A program made the translations under genes and the position numbers. Of a DNA stretch of 64,000 bases, positions 1 through 9,978 are shown in pieces (positions within the stretch are counted from its first letter, which is position 1; the number at the start of each line of letters is the position of its first letter). Source of the stretch: Arcticibacter pallidicorallinus (GTDB lineage Bacteria; Bacteroidota; Bacteroidia; Sphingobacteriales; Sphingobacteriaceae); contig NZ_PVTH01000004.1 of the NCBI RefSeq assembly GCF_003002875.1, positions 186,001 to 250,000 of the forward strand, in the 5' to 3' direction. The notes below the pieces were generated by a model, which was not told where the DNA came from, ran no database searches, and worked only from the letters and a program-made list of their open reading frames with translations.

Positions 1-53
1 CCAAAAAAGGCTGGAAGATCACTAATGTCTCCACATCGTTTATAAATGAATGA
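1..53 (+). CDS. C-terminal tail of an unidentified upstream protein (partial)
   Basis: Reading from base 3, an open frame gives KKGWKITNVSTSFINE and then a TGA stop at 51-53. A strong stem-loop follows one base later, as expected at the end of a gene. The other two plus frames stop earlier without such a context. The ending GWKITNVSTSF resembles the last strand of SnoaL/NTF2-like or DUF4440 proteins, but 16 residues are far too few for an identification. The rest of the gene lies before the window. Confidence 0.4.
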   Translation, partial: KKGWKITNVSTSFINE

Positions 54-54
54 C

Positions 55-110
55 CCGAAATAAGATCATGCGAAAGCAGTTTCACAGCGTCGCATGATCT
101 CTTATTTCGG
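55..110. terminator. Long stem-loop after the upstream gene, possible terminator
   Basis: Bases 55-73 pair with 90-110 as a 19-bp stem carrying one 2-nt bulge, around a 16-nt loop. It begins one base after the TGA of the upstream frame and ends about 135 bases before mrpA. No T-run follows the stem, so it is not a textbook intrinsic terminator. It may instead stabilise the 3' end or separate the two transcripts. Confidence 0.45.
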
Positions 111-246
111 CGTCCGAAACACATTTATTGTTGCGTAGCGGAAGTAACAATTTTAAAGAATTGGGTCCGTGAATACGGAAAAAACAGAGAAAATCTGATA
201 ATTCTTGCTAATTTGGAAGCTTCTTCTACAAAACAAACAAGTTTAA

Positions 247-2562
247 ATGCTATTAATTGTACTGTCAGGATTAATTACATCGTGTCTCTTAATTCCATTC
301 GGAAAGTTTTTCCGTTCGAAGTGGAGTCTGTCCCTTGCGGTGTTGCCTCTCGCTTTGTTCATGTACTTTGCGGGACATATACCGTTTATCAGTCAGGGGA
401 ATACGATCGTTGAAAGCCATAGATGGGTTCCCTCACTTTCCGTTAACTTTGATTTTAGTTTAAATGGATTGTCGCTGTTGTTTTCTTTACTCATCACAGG
501 CATCGGATCCATTATTTTTATATACGCCAGTTCTTATCTGAAGGGGCACGTTTACCAGGACCGCTTTCTAGGTTATCTATGCCTTTTTATGTCAGCTATG
601 CTGGGCGTCGTGCTCTCAGACAATATTTTACTTCTTTTTGTATTCTGGGAGCTTACCAGTATCAGCTCCTTCTTCCTTATTGGTTTTAATAACGACAATT
701 CGGAATCCCGCAAGAGTGCAATAACAGCACTGAGCATCACTGGCCTCGGTGGATTCTTCCTGCTGGCCGGGTTGATTTTGATGAGTCAGGTTGCCGGTAC
801 TTATTCCATAGGTAAGCTGGTTGAGTCTGCACAAGTCATCACAGACCATCAATACTACCCGATCATAATCGCACTGGTATTTGTCGGTGCCTTTACCAAA
901 TCTGCCCAGTTTCCCTTTCACTTTTGGCTGCCGGGGGCGATGAAAGCCCCAACCCCGGTTTCAGCTTATCTTCACTCCGCTACCATGGTTAAAGCCGGTA
1001 TATTCCTTCTGGCAAGGTTTACACCGGTTCTTGGAGGCACAGATGCGTGGTCATGGACGTTGATGGCCGTGGGCGGATTTACGATGATTTACGCTGCATT
1101 CCATTCCTTATTCCGCATAGACCTTAAAGGCGTCTTAGCCTACTCCACAATTTCTGCGTTGGGTATACTGACCTTCCTGATAGGTATGGGATCTGAAGAA
1201 GCTCTTATTGCGGCCTGCACGTTCATCGTGGTGCACGCACTTTATAAAGCAACCCTATTTTTGGTTACAGGTATAATAGATCATGAAACAGGCACCAGGG
1301 ACCTGACAAAGTTATCCGGACTTCGTGCTGTTCTGGTTCCGGTATTCATTGCCGGCTTGCTGGCTGCTCTTTCCAGTGCCGGCTTACCCCTTTCGGTTGG
1401 ATTTATTGGCAAGGACCTTATTTACGAAGCAACCTTGCATGCAGACGCCACGGTGTCCATGTATCTTACAGCAGCAGCGATCCTGACCAATATATGTCTG
1501 GTCGCAGCAGGCTTCATGGCGGGTATACGACCATTCACCGGAAAACTGAATCCGGCTTTTGAGAAAGTTCATCTGCCTCATGCCACGATGTGGATACCCC
1601 CTCTCGTTCTGGGGATTCTTGGATTCATTCTGGGATTTTTTCCTGGAATTCTCGGCAAATATGTCGTCACAGCAGTCCTCAACGGAATGACGGGAATGCC
1701 CGCCGCTGTAGAGTTGAAGATTTGGCACGGCTTCAATCTGGTTCTTCTGCTCAGCATAGGAACGCTTGTAGTGGGCGCAGTTTTATACCTGCTCAATAAA
1801 CCGCGAGCCGGATCGCTGCAACTATTGGAGCGCTTTAACCGCTTATCTCCTCAAGCTGTATTTGGCGATATCTCACATTTCTTTGTATCGTTTTCTGAAA
1901 GATATACCAATTTGTTCCACAACGGTTTCCTGAGATCCTATCTCCTCAAGATCATTGTATTCGCAGAAATACTTCTTCTATATGAGCTGCTTATTGGTGG
2001 CCCTATCTTCATCGATTACAGTCAGTTATCGCCCATAACCTTTTATGAAGCCGCTAACGTCTTCATCCTTATCGGCGCGGTGATTATGACAGTAACAACC
2101 TCTTCGCGCTTAACGGCCGTTGTAGGAACCAGTGTTATTGGTTACGCCATCTGTTTGATGTTTGTATTCTATAGCGCGCCTGACCTGGCAATTACACAAT
2201 TCACGATTGACACATTAACAGTGGTTTTATTCGTCTTCGTTCTGTTCAATCTCCCTTCGTTTCTTAACTTCTCGACAAACAATAAAGCTACCGTTGTGAG
2301 GGATGCTTTTGTAGCGATCAGCTTCGGTGTCATTTTATCTATTATCGCAATCAAAGTTTTGCAGCAGCCCACATCGATTGATATCAGCAATTATTATGGC
2401 AAGTATGCGTATGAGCTGGCAAAAGGCAAAAACGTGGTAAATGTGATCCTGGTAGATTTCAGAGGGTTTGATACCATGTTTGAGATTGTGGTACTGAGTA
2501 TCGCGGCCCTTGGCGTGTATAGTCTGTTGAAGTTGAGATTGAAATCATCTGAAAAAGAATAG
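247..2562 (+). CDS. mrpA: Na+/H+ antiporter subunit MrpA
   Basis: This is the largest subunit of the Mrp multisubunit cation/proton antiporter in the inner membrane, 771 residues as usual for group 1 MrpA. The first ~500 residues are NuoL/ND5-like membrane segments. The family's proton-path residues are visible: E135 in FWELTS, K218 and H225 in [13 protein letters not shown]243 and K249 in HSATMVKAG. The C-terminal third is the MrpA-specific extension with a DUF4040/MrpB-like part. It is the first gene of a tight seven-gene operon, two bases before mrpB. The ATG at 247 is chosen because it opens a membrane segment; no Shine-Dalgarno sequence is seen. I could not place a promoter with confidence between 111 and 246. 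Confidence 0.95.
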   Translation: MLLIVLSGLITSCLLIPFGKFFRSKWSLSLAVLPLALFMYFAGHIPFISQGNTIVESHRWVPSLSVNFDFSLNGLSLLFSLLITGIGSIIFIYASSYLKGHVYQDRFLGYLCLFMSAMLGVVLSDNILLLFVFWELTSISSFFLIGFNNDNSESRKSAITALSITGLGGFFLLAGLILMSQVAGTYSIGKLVESAQVITDHQYYPIIIALVFVGAFTKSAQFPFHFWLPGAMKAPTPVSAYLHSATMVKAGIFLLARFTPVLGGTDAWSWTLMAVGGFTMIYAAFHSLFRIDLKGVLAYSTISALGILTFLIGMGSEEALIAACTFIVVHALYKATLFLVTGIIDHETGTRDLTKLSGLRAVLVPVFIAGLLAALSSAGLPLSVGFIGKDLIYEATLHADATVSMYLTAAAILTNICLVAAGFMAGIRPFTGKLNPAFEKVHLPHATMWIPPLVLGILGFILGFFPGILGKYVVTAVLNGMTGMPAAVELKIWHGFNLVLLLSIGTLVVGAVLYLLNKPRAGSLQLLERFNRLSPQAVFGDISHFFVSFSERYTNLFHNGFLRSYLLKIIVFAEILLLYELLIGGPIFIDYSQLSPITFYEAANVFILIGAVIMTVTTSSRLTAVVGTSVIGYAICLMFVFYSAPDLAITQFTIDTLTVVLFVFVLFNLPSFLNFSTNNKATVVRDAFVAISFGVILSIIAIKVLQQPTSIDISNYYGKYAYELAKGKNVVNVILVDFRGFDTMFEIVVLSIAALGVYSLLKLRLKSSEKE

Positions 2563-2564
2563 TT

Positions 2565-2978
2565 ATGAGAAGTCCGATATTACAAACAGCGGCAAAGTAC
2601 TTGCTGCCTATATTACTTTTATTTTCTGCTTTTCTGTTGTTGAGAGGGCATTATCATCCCGGGGGAGGCTTCGTTGGAGGACTCGTAGCGTCAATAGCTT
2701 TTGTACTCCACAGCTTTGCTTATGGGACGGATAACACGATGAAACTTCTTTGGTACAAACCGCTGACGTTGATCCCTATAGGATTGATGATCGCCAGTGC
2801 GGCCATGTTTGCCCCGGTTTTATTCGGCCTTCCCGTAATGACGGGCTTATGGTTTGACCAACCTATACCGGTAATTGGCATGATCGGCTCGGCATTGTTC
2901 TTCGATCTGGGAGTCTACCTGGTGGTTATAGGGGTGGTACTCACCATTTTATTTACCATTTCATTATATACACATTAA
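2565..2978 (+). CDS. mrpB: Na+/H+ antiporter subunit MrpB
   Basis: A 137-residue integral membrane protein with four predicted membrane segments and the MnhB family signature [13 protein letters not shown] near residues 29-41. MrpB is required for assembly and activity of the Mrp complex. It follows mrpA by two bases and precedes mrpC by one, so the three genes are almost certainly translated from one message. Confidence 0.93.
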   Translation: MRSPILQTAAKYLLPILLLFSAFLLLRGHYHPGGGFVGGLVASIAFVLHSFAYGTDNTMKLLWYKPLTLIPIGLMIASAAMFAPVLFGLPVMTGLWFDQPIPVIGMIGSALFFDLGVYLVVIGVVLTILFTISLYTH

Positions 2979-2979
2979 T

Positions 2980-3336
2980 ATGGAGTTACTATTAGTGATG
3001 TTAATCGGTGTCTTATACGCTGCAGGAGTTTACTTTATCCTGAGAAGGAGCATGGTACGCCTCCTGCTGGGGATCATGCTGCTGGGGAATGGCACCAATA
3101 TCCTCATTTTTCTCCTCGGAAATATCACCAAAGGCAAACCGCCTATTATTGATGCCGACCTGAAGGTGTTTGCCGACATATATGCAGACCCCATACCACA
3201 GGCACTGATACTGACGGCTATTGTGATAAGCTTTGGTCTGACGTCCTTCGCGATTGTTTTATTGAAGCGAGTATACGCATTAATTGGATCTGATGATCTC
3301 GATGACTTAAACACCCCGGAAGAAGAAGATATATGA
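2980..3336 (+). CDS. mrpC: Na+/H+ antiporter subunit MrpC
   Basis: A 118-residue NuoK-like membrane protein with three hydrophobic segments, including LLGIMLLGNGTNILIF and the closing IPQALILTAIVISFG typical of the NuoK/MrpC family. It is a small core subunit between MrpA and MrpD in the complex. Its last four bases overlap the start of mrpD, which suggests translational coupling. Confidence 0.94.
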   Translation: MELLLVMLIGVLYAAGVYFILRRSMVRLLLGIMLLGNGTNILIFLLGNITKGKPPIIDADLKVFADIYADPIPQALILTAIVISFGLTSFAIVLLKRVYALIGSDDLDDLNTPEEEDI

Positions 3337-4835
3337 TCGACAATCAAATTATTGCAACAGTACTGGTTCATCTTTTTACGGCCCTGCTTCAATTGGCTTT
3401 TTGGAGGAAGACGGTTACGCAGCGAATCCTGAGTATCGCGGGGACGCTAACGGGCTTCCTGTTTGCAGCAAATCTATTTACTAAAGTTTATACCGGCAGT
3501 ATTCTGACCATGAATGCCTCAAACTGGGAAGCGCCTTTCGGGATCGTCTTCGTAGCTGACATGCTGAGCGCTACCATGGTGTTGCTGACCTCTATCGCGG
3601 CGCTTGCCGTCTCCATATTTTCGGCTACGGGTGTTGGAAGGGCGAGAATGCTTTATGGCTACTTCCCGATATTTCATTTCCTGGTCATGGGCTTGAATGG
3701 AGCGTTTCTGACGGGTGACATTTTTAACCTCTACGTCTGGTTTGAGGTGGTCATTATCGCCTCTTTTGTGCTTTTAACACTCGGGGGCCGAAAAGCCCAA
3801 CTAGAAGGTGCTGTTAAGTACATGGCGATGAATATCCTTGCGTCCACTTTCTTTTTAACAGGTGTGGGACTCCTATATGGAATCACCGGCTCATTGAATA
3901 TGGCTGATCTTGCGCTTAAAATACCTGAGGTAGAGAACCAGTCGATTGTCAACCTGACTGCGATGTTCTTCCTTATTGGGTTCGGTATTAAGTCCGCCGT
4001 ATTTCCGCTATATTTCTGGCTACCTTCGTCCTACCACACGCCCCCCTCAGCAGTTGCAGCTACGTTTGGGGGATTATTAACCAAGGTTGGTATCTATGCG
4101 CTGTTCCGGGTTTTCACACTCGTCTTTACACCTGATGAGTTCATGAAAACGCTGTTCATTGTAATGGGAATTCTGACAATACTTACGGGAGCCTTCGGGG
4201 CGATTATAAAAAATAATATCCGCCGTCTGTTTTCCTATCTCATCGTCTGCCACATCGGTTTTATAATCGGCGGATTGGGTCTATATACTAAAGTAGCACT
4301 GTTGGGTGCCGTTTTCTATCTTATACACGATATGATTGTGAAAACCAACCTTTTCCTGATCGCCGGATTGATACGACAACTTCGGGGGACAATGAACATG
4401 GAGAAGCTAGGTGGACTTTATGCACATTATCCGAAGATTTCATTGCTTATTGCAGTGGTGCTATTTTCGCTTGCGGGCATCCCTCCTTTGTCTGGCTTCT
4501 GGCCCAAGATTTATCTCATCGAAGCAGGATTCTCCGCCAACAATTATGCTTTCGTATTGAGCGTTATCATTGGAAGCTTTATAACGCTATACGTGATTGC
4601 GAGGCTTTGGTCGGAGGTTTTCTGGAAAAATGATCCGGCGGAAGAGATCGTCACAGACAGTTTCAAGCCGCTTAAACCATTTAAAAAAATGTTGTTGGTG
4701 CTCCCGATTGGAATACTTGCGGCAACGACGCTGTACACTGGACTAAACGCGGAAATCATCATACAGGTTGCTGACAGAATATCGACGGAGATGTTAGATA
4801 CCACTCCATACATACAAGCAGTACTGGGTAATTAA
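3333..4835 (+). CDS. mrpD: Na+/H+ antiporter subunit MrpD
   Basis: A 500-residue NuoM/NuoN-like antiporter subunit with about 14 membrane helices. Conserved charged residues for ion translocation are present: E138 in YVWFEVV, K220 in GFGIKSAVFPLYFWLP, and K251 in LLTKVGIYALFR. Length and motif order match group 1 MrpD. The ATG overlaps the end of mrpC by four bases, and mrpE begins six bases after the stop. MrpA and MrpD together form the likely proton and sodium channels of the complex. Confidence 0.95.
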   Translation: MIDNQIIATVLVHLFTALLQLAFWRKTVTQRILSIAGTLTGFLFAANLFTKVYTGSILTMNASNWEAPFGIVFVADMLSATMVLLTSIAALAVSIFSATGVGRARMLYGYFPIFHFLVMGLNGAFLTGDIFNLYVWFEVVIIASFVLLTLGGRKAQLEGAVKYMAMNILASTFFLTGVGLLYGITGSLNMADLALKIPEVENQSIVNLTAMFFLIGFGIKSAVFPLYFWLPSSYHTPPSAVAATFGGLLTKVGIYALFRVFTLVFTPDEFMKTLFIVMGILTILTGAFGAIIKNNIRRLFSYLIVCHIGFIIGGLGLYTKVALLGAVFYLIHDMIVKTNLFLIAGLIRQLRGTMNMEKLGGLYAHYPKISLLIAVVLFSLAGIPPLSGFWPKIYLIEAGFSANNYAFVLSVIIGSFITLYVIARLWSEVFWKNDPAEEIVTDSFKPLKPFKKMLLVLPIGILAATTLYTGLNAEIIIQVADRISTEMLDTTPYIQAVLGN

Positions 4836-4841
4836 CACAAT

Positions 4842-5318
4842 ATGATTAAACTATTTTTAATGAATCTTCTGTTGAGTTTTATCTGGGTAGCACTCACAGG
4901 GTCAATGTACTATTCAAATTTCCTATTCGGATTCTTACTGGGCTTTTTTATCCTTTGGATCATGAACAGAAATGAAGTTGATCAGCGGTATTTTTATCGG
5001 GTGCCGAAAACGATCGGCTTTGTTTTCTATTTCCTGTATGAGATGATCATGGCAAATATCCATGTAGCCTATGATGTTATTACACCCAGGCATTTCTCAA
5101 AGCCAGGCATAGTACGCTTTCCTATGGAAGCGAAAACAGATCTGGAAATACATCTGCTTTCCACGGTTATATCCATGACCCCGGGCACGCTTATACTGGA
5201 CATCAGCGAAGACAGAAAGTCGCTTTTTATCCACGTGATGTACCTTAAGAGTAAGGACGATTTTATAACACAGATACAGAATGGTTTTGAAAAACGATTA
5301 TTAGAAGTACTAAGATGA
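4842..5318 (+). CDS. mrpE: Na+/H+ antiporter subunit MrpE
   Basis: A 158-residue protein with two N-terminal hydrophobic hairpins and a cytoplasmic C-terminal part. It carries the MnhE family pattern STVISMTPGTLILDI at about residues 106-120. In Mrp complexes MrpE is needed for full assembly and stability. The gene overlaps mrpF by four bases. Confidence 0.93.
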   Translation: MIKLFLMNLLLSFIWVALTGSMYYSNFLFGFLLGFFILWIMNRNEVDQRYFYRVPKTIGFVFYFLYEMIMANIHVAYDVITPRHFSKPGIVRFPMEAKTDLEIHLLSTVISMTPGTLILDISEDRKSLFIHVMYLKSKDDFITQIQNGFEKRLLEVLR

Positions 5319-5581
5319 CGTTGGACCTATATTTCGATTATGTAATTTTTCCGCTGCTGACGGTATCTGTAATTTTGGTTTTTTATCGGCTGTTTAAGGG
5401 GCCGGAAGTGGTCGACCGTGTCATCGCCCTTGATCTGATCATTACTATAGGAATTGGATTCATCACTGCTTACAGCATACGTTCGGAACAGGCCCTGTTT
5501 CTCGATGTTGCAATGATACTTGCCCTTATCGCATTTTTAGGAACGATTGCCTTTGCCTTTTATTTAGATAAGAAAAAATAA
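5315..5581 (+). CDS. mrpF: Na+/H+ antiporter subunit MrpF
   Basis: An 88-residue protein with three membrane segments and the MnhF signature GPEVVDRVIALDLI at residues 29-42. The conserved aspartates lie in that loop. The start codon overlaps the end of mrpE and one base separates its stop from mrpG, so the operon order E-F-G is intact. Confidence 0.93.
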   Translation: MTLDLYFDYVIFPLLTVSVILVFYRLFKGPEVVDRVIALDLIITIGIGFITAYSIRSEQALFLDVAMILALIAFLGTIAFAFYLDKKK

Positions 5582-5582
5582 T

Positions 5583-5996
5583 ATGACAAATACTCTAATC
5601 TGCATTTTTAGCACCATAGGGGCTCTTTCTATCCTATTTGCTTCTATAGGTATCGTACGCATGCCCGACTTTTATTTAAGGCTCTCTGTTACGGTGAAGG
5701 CAGCTACTCTTGGTGTAGGACTGTTGCTGGCCTGCGCGGCATTCTTCTTTCCGGATGTTTCGGTAACAACCCGGGCAATGGCGATTGTCTTTTTCCTCAT
5801 CCTAACTGCTCCGGTCGCTGCCCACATGATCGGGCGTACTGCCTATCACTCGGGTACACCTACCTGGGAAGGAACGCTTCTCGATGAGCTGGACGAAGAC
5901 TATAAGAAACAGCGTGCGGGTATGCTGGAAGATGCGAATAAGGAAGCGGCCGCGGCGGCCGAGGTACGGCGCTCTAAAGAGGATGATTCGGAGTAA
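5583..5996 (+). CDS. mrpG: Na+/H+ antiporter subunit MrpG
   Basis: A 137-residue protein with three N-terminal membrane helices and the MnhG/PhaG signature GIVRMPDFYLRLSVTVKAAT (residues 23-42). The C-terminal ~40 residues are highly charged and alanine-rich, probably a cytoplasmic tail, longer than in many homologues. It closes the mrp operon. A possible terminator hairpin lies about 50 bases downstream. Confidence 0.92.
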   Translation: MTNTLICIFSTIGALSILFASIGIVRMPDFYLRLSVTVKAATLGVGLLLACAAFFFPDVSVTTRAMAIVFFLILTAPVAAHMIGRTAYHSGTPTWEGTLLDELDEDYKKQRAGMLEDANKEAAAAAEVRRSKEDDSE

Positions 5997-6040
5997 GGCC
6001 AGGCTTCTAATAGGAAAGATAAAGATGAACAACCAGCAAA

Positions 6041-6075
6041 AAAAAATGGGAAGACGTCTAGCCTTCCCTCTTCTG
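6041..6075 (+). terminator. Possible terminator of the mrp operon
   Basis: An A-run (6039-6046) is followed by GGGAAG at 6048-6053 pairing with CTTCCC at 6063-6068, then a pyrimidine-rich stretch. The stem is only six pairs with a 9-nt loop, so this is a weak call. The rest of the 205-base gap before the next gene shows nothing else I recognise. Confidence 0.3.
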
Positions 6076-6204
6076 CAATTTGAGCGATAATGTACAGGAT
6101 TACACAAACTTACTCATTTTTTTCATCATTTATTTATCTGGTGGGAAATAATGAGTTATATTGAGATGGGCAGATAACCAATTATATAATTCAAAGAAGT
6201 AGTG

Positions 6205-9200
6205 ATGACCGGAATAGATGCTTTGGAGAGAACATTTAGCTCCAGCCCCATACCGACTATAATTTTACAGGTCAAGACTTCTGTCTTTCATATCATGGTA
6301 GCCAATGCAGCATACCGATCTGTGAAGAATATTGGGACTACAGAAAAAATCGTAGGCGAAGACTTCCTTAAAACATACAAACATGTTCCGGAGATAGATG
6401 ATTATGCCAGGGCCTTGCATTCTGTTTTGAACACCAAAAGCAGCTGTATGATCCGCAGCTCAGCCGGAGATATAAGCACTTACCCCATTTTGAACGAGCA
6501 TGAGGAGGTAGCTTTCCTTGTTCAACAACTGAGCGTGCCACCCGAACCGATGTCGTCTCGCCTTGGAAACTTCCTGTCCTCCAGACCGGATCTCGACCTG
6601 TTTGACTTCAGCCCTGTACCCATGTGGGTGTATGATATCTACACGCTTCGCATCCTTGCTGCAAATAAGGCCGCACTGGCAGATTATGGATATACGTTGA
6701 GCGAATTTCTGAACGCTACTGTGCGAATTCTGTGGCCTGCTGATGACTTGCCACGCATGGAGGAGATGGTGGCAGCAAAAGTTGAAAAGTTCAGTCCGAA
6801 CGAAGCTACCGTGAGGCACGCGAAAAGATCAGGAGAAATTATCTCTGTTAATATACACAGCAGACGGCTTCCCTCCTGGGGGAAGCATGCAAGGATCGTA
6901 ACGGCAATCGACGTCTCCGAAAAACTTAAAAATGAGCAGGCGATAAAAATGCACCGCGACCGGCTGGAGTCTTTGTTGAAGACGACAAACGGAATCGTAT
7001 GGGAGGCGGACTCGGCTAACCATCACTTTCGATATGTAAGCGAATACGCAGAAAAAGTTCTTGGCTATGCCCCTTCTCAGTGGCTGGCTGAGCCTGGCTT
7101 CCTGGAAAACCACATCTATCCAGAAGACCTCAATATGGTTCTTCAAGCCCGTGATCCGAACCTTGAGATCGGAAAAACCTATTCAGCTGAATACCGGATG
7201 CTTAACGCTGAGAATAATATCGTTTGGATAAGGGATACCTATACACCGATCATTCAGGACGAGAAGGTTTGGCTTCGTGGGCTAATGGTCGACGTAAGCA
7301 TCGCTAAGCGAGCAATGGCTATAGATCAGCTGGACAAGGAGATATTGACGAACAGCTCAAAAGAGGAGAACTCCATTCAGGAGGTACTCAACAATTACCT
7401 CAGAGGATTGGAAAATCAATTCCAGGGGTTGTTCTTTGCCATGATGTCAATAGGCACTGGGAAGCTATCAGATCTTGCATCTCCTTCCATACCCCGAACA
7501 ATTATAACATCAGCGGAGGATTTGCCTTATCCATCAGAACTTGAAAGCGGGAATGCATCTGACGCAGAATCAGCATGGAGCCATTTCCGAGAGACCGCGT
7601 CAAAAAACGGATATAAATCCGTTGTACATTATCCGGTACATGATAAGGATGCCGAGGTCGTTGCTGTCTTCTTTGTTTATCACAACCGTGAGGCTGCGCT
7701 TCTATCGGAAGAAGCAAATACCCTGGAACGGGTTATTACCTTGCTACAATTAGTCCTGGAAAGGAACGGGTATTCCAAAACATTGAAGGAATCAACCATA
7801 ATGATGCTTCAAAGTCAGGAACTGGCACGTTTCGGAAACTGGTCCTGGGATAGGGTTTCCGATGTGGTCAAATGGTCTGACACGCTTTATTCCATCTATG
7901 GATTATCATCAGAATACGTCGCTCCCTCCTTCGAGTCTTATTTGAATTTAGTTCATCCTGAAGACAAGGAGAACAGCTTCAATATTATTCAGGATCTGCT
8001 GATAAATGGCAAAGACAGAACCTTTGAAGAGCGCATAGTCCGTCCGGACGGAGAAGTGAGACAGCTAAAAACATGGGCAAAAGTTATCTACGGGGAATCA
8101 GGTGTTGCCGAAAAGATGTTTGGGGCATCTTTGGACATTACCGAAAGTAAAAAGGTCGAGGATGAACTCCAGGCAAGTAAGTCTGAACTTCAAAGAATGC
8201 TGGATCGGTATCTTTATGTCGATAAAGCCACAAACGACGCCATTTTCGACTGGGACATTCAGGATGATTACATTGAGTGGGGAGAGAGCTTCACCAGATT
8301 ATTTGGGTACAGTCAGCTTCCATTAATTTACACACTAAATAAGTGGTTTGAACTGGTACATCCGGAAGACCTGATAGTAATGCAATCTGCTCTTCAGAAA
8401 TCTCTCGCCAATAGAAATCAGCATCACTGGTGGGCAGAATACCGGATTAGAAAGGAAACCGGGGAATATATCTTTGTGGAAGAGAACGCCTACATACTTA
8501 GAGATCAGAGTGGCAACGCCCTTAAAATGATTGGCGTAGTTCGCAATATCACGGAACGTAAGGAAGCGGAAAGAAATTTGCAGTTATCTAACGAAAAGTA
8601 TAGTAATCTTTTCCATCTGAGCCCCCTACCTCTGTTTGTGTATGATCTGGAATCACTGCAAATCCTGGACGTTAACCAAGCCGCAATAGAAAACTACGGT
8701 TATTCTTTCGAAGAGTTTCTTTCGTTCACATTAAGGGATATTAGGCCGCCTCAGGACATAGCGATCCTGGATGAGATAATTAAGAAACATGTAAAGGCAG
8801 GTCATGTGAACAGCAGCTTTACCCGTCATGTAAAGAAATCGGGCAAAATTATTTTGGTCAGCACGAAAGGTAATTCCATAGCTTATAAGGGACGTAATGC
8901 CCGCATTGTGGTTGCTATTGACAACTCTGAAAGAATAAAGGCTGAAGAGTCACTTAGACAAAGCGAACGACGGTTTAAGACGATGATCCAGGAAGGCTCA
9001 GACCTCATTGTCATATTAGATCAAACAGGAAAAATTTCCTACATCAGCCCTAACATATTTAGACTTTTCAATCTGAACCCCAGGGATATGATGCTGACCA
9101 GTCCCTTTGACTACATACATAAGCATGATCACGCGGCTATAAAAAGCCATTTGTTAAACATCCGAAAAGATGAAACGCTGAAGGTATCTCCGTTTAGAGT

Positions 9201-9927
9201 AAGATTGAAAGGCGGAGAAATCCGCTGGCTGGAGACTATTATCACCAATAAATCTCACGATCCGGCGATTGCAGGCATAATTGCTAATTCCAGGGATGTT
9301 ACGGCCCGCATGAAGGTTATGTTGAAAAACAAGGAACTGCTTGAGCGTTATAACGCCGTAGCAAAGGCAACGAGTGACACGATATGGGATTCAAACATCG
9401 TGACAGGGAAGATCATTTGGAACTACTCTTTGGCGAAGATTTTTGGATATGATATTACACAAACTTCAGTTGGGTGGTGGAGAGAGCACGTACATCCCGA
9501 AGACGTGGACCGGGTTAACAGGCTGATCGAGTCCAGGCTAGCCTCAGGTGAAACCAGATGGATGAGCGAGTACCGCTTCAGATGTGCAGACGGCACGTAT
9601 AAGACTGTGCTTGACCGGGGATTTATCATTTTTTCGGATGAAGGTAAACCCTTAAGAATGATTGGCTGTATGCAGGATGTTACTCAGCGGGTTGCTTATG
9701 TGCATGCTATTGAAAACCACAACAGACAGTTACGTGAAATTGCATGGATGCAATCGCATCTGGTAAGAGCGCCCCTTGCAAGGATATTAGGCATCACGGA
9801 CATTTTAGCTGAAGGCGGAAACAGCGAGGACCAGATAGATGAGTTGTTATCGTATCTGTCAGTTTCGGCAGCAGAACTTGACGACATTATCAAGGGAATC
9901 ATCGGCAAAAGCCAGAACCTGCAATGA
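6205..9927 (+). CDS. Multi-PAS sensor protein with a terminal HisKA-like segment but no ATPase domain
   Basis: A 1240-residue soluble-looking protein made almost entirely of PAS/PAC repeats, about seven or eight, with a GAF-like stretch around residues 375-530. PAS 3-type repeats show the usual HPEDL-type turns followed by closing D-x-T/S-E-R motifs. Segments near residues 135-240 and 800-910 are clear duplicates of each other, as are ~670-785 and ~1050-1165. The last ~65 residues contain a histidine-kinase H-box-like sequence, SHLVRAPLARILG. The gene then stops without the N, G1 and G2 boxes of an ATPase domain, and the convergent GH28 gene begins right after it. There is no signal peptide or membrane helix. 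The ATG at 6205 is preferred to the overlapping GTG at 6202. It probably senses an intracellular signal and works through protein interactions; the partner is unknown. Confidence 0.8.
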   Translation: MTGIDALERTFSSSPIPTIILQVKTSVFHIMVANAAYRSVKNIGTTEKIVGEDFLKTYKHVPEIDDYARALHSVLNTKSSCMIRSSAGDISTYPILNEHEEVAFLVQQLSVPPEPMSSRLGNFLSSRPDLDLFDFSPVPMWVYDIYTLRILAANKAALADYGYTLSEFLNATVRILWPADDLPRMEEMVAAKVEKFSPNEATVRHAKRSGEIISVNIHSRRLPSWGKHARIVTAIDVSEKLKNEQAIKMHRDRLESLLKTTNGIVWEADSANHHFRYVSEYAEKVLGYAPSQWLAEPGFLENHIYPEDLNMVLQARDPNLEIGKTYSAEYRMLNAENNIVWIRDTYTPIIQDEKVWLRGLMVDVSIAKRAMAIDQLDKEILTNSSKEENSIQEVLNNYLRGLENQFQGLFFAMMSIGTGKLSDLASPSIPRTIITSAEDLPYPSELESGNASDAESAWSHFRETASKNGYKSVVHYPVHDKDAEVVAVFFVYHNREAALLSEEANTLERVITLLQLVLERNGYSKTLKESTIMMLQSQELARFGNWSWDRVSDVVKWSDTLYSIYGLSSEYVAPSFESYLNLVHPEDKENSFNIIQDLLINGKDRTFEERIVRPDGEVRQLKTWAKVIYGESGVAEKMFGASLDITESKKVEDELQASKSELQRMLDRYLYVDKATNDAIFDWDIQDDYIEWGESFTRLFGYSQLPLIYTLNKWFELVHPEDLIVMQSALQKSLANRNQHHWWAEYRIRKETGEYIFVEENAYILRDQSGNALKMIGVVRNITERKEAERNLQLSNEKYSNLFHLSPLPLFVYDLESLQILDVNQAAIENYGYSFEEFLSFTLRDIRPPQDIAILDEIIKKHVKAGHVNSSFTRHVKKSGKIILVSTKGNSIAYKGRNARIVVAIDNSERIKAEESLRQSERRFKTMIQEGSDLIVILDQTGKISYISPNIFRLFNLNPRDMMLTSPFDYIHKHDHAAIKSHLLNIRKDETLKVSPFRVRLKGGEIRWLETIITNKSHDPAIAGIIANSRDVTARMKVMLKNKELLERYNAVAKATSDTIWDSNIVTGKIIWNYSLAKIFGYDITQTSVGWWREHVHPEDVDRVNRLIESRLASGETRWMSEYRFRCADGTYKTVLDRGFIIFSDEGKPLRMIGCMQDVTQRVAYVHAIENHNRQLREIAWMQSHLVRAPLARILGITDILAEGGNSEDQIDELLSYLSVSAAELDDIIKGIIGKSQNLQ

Positions 9928-9978
9928 CCTGTTCCTGGAAATGATTATCTGATATTGACATGAAAGATAACCAGACAG

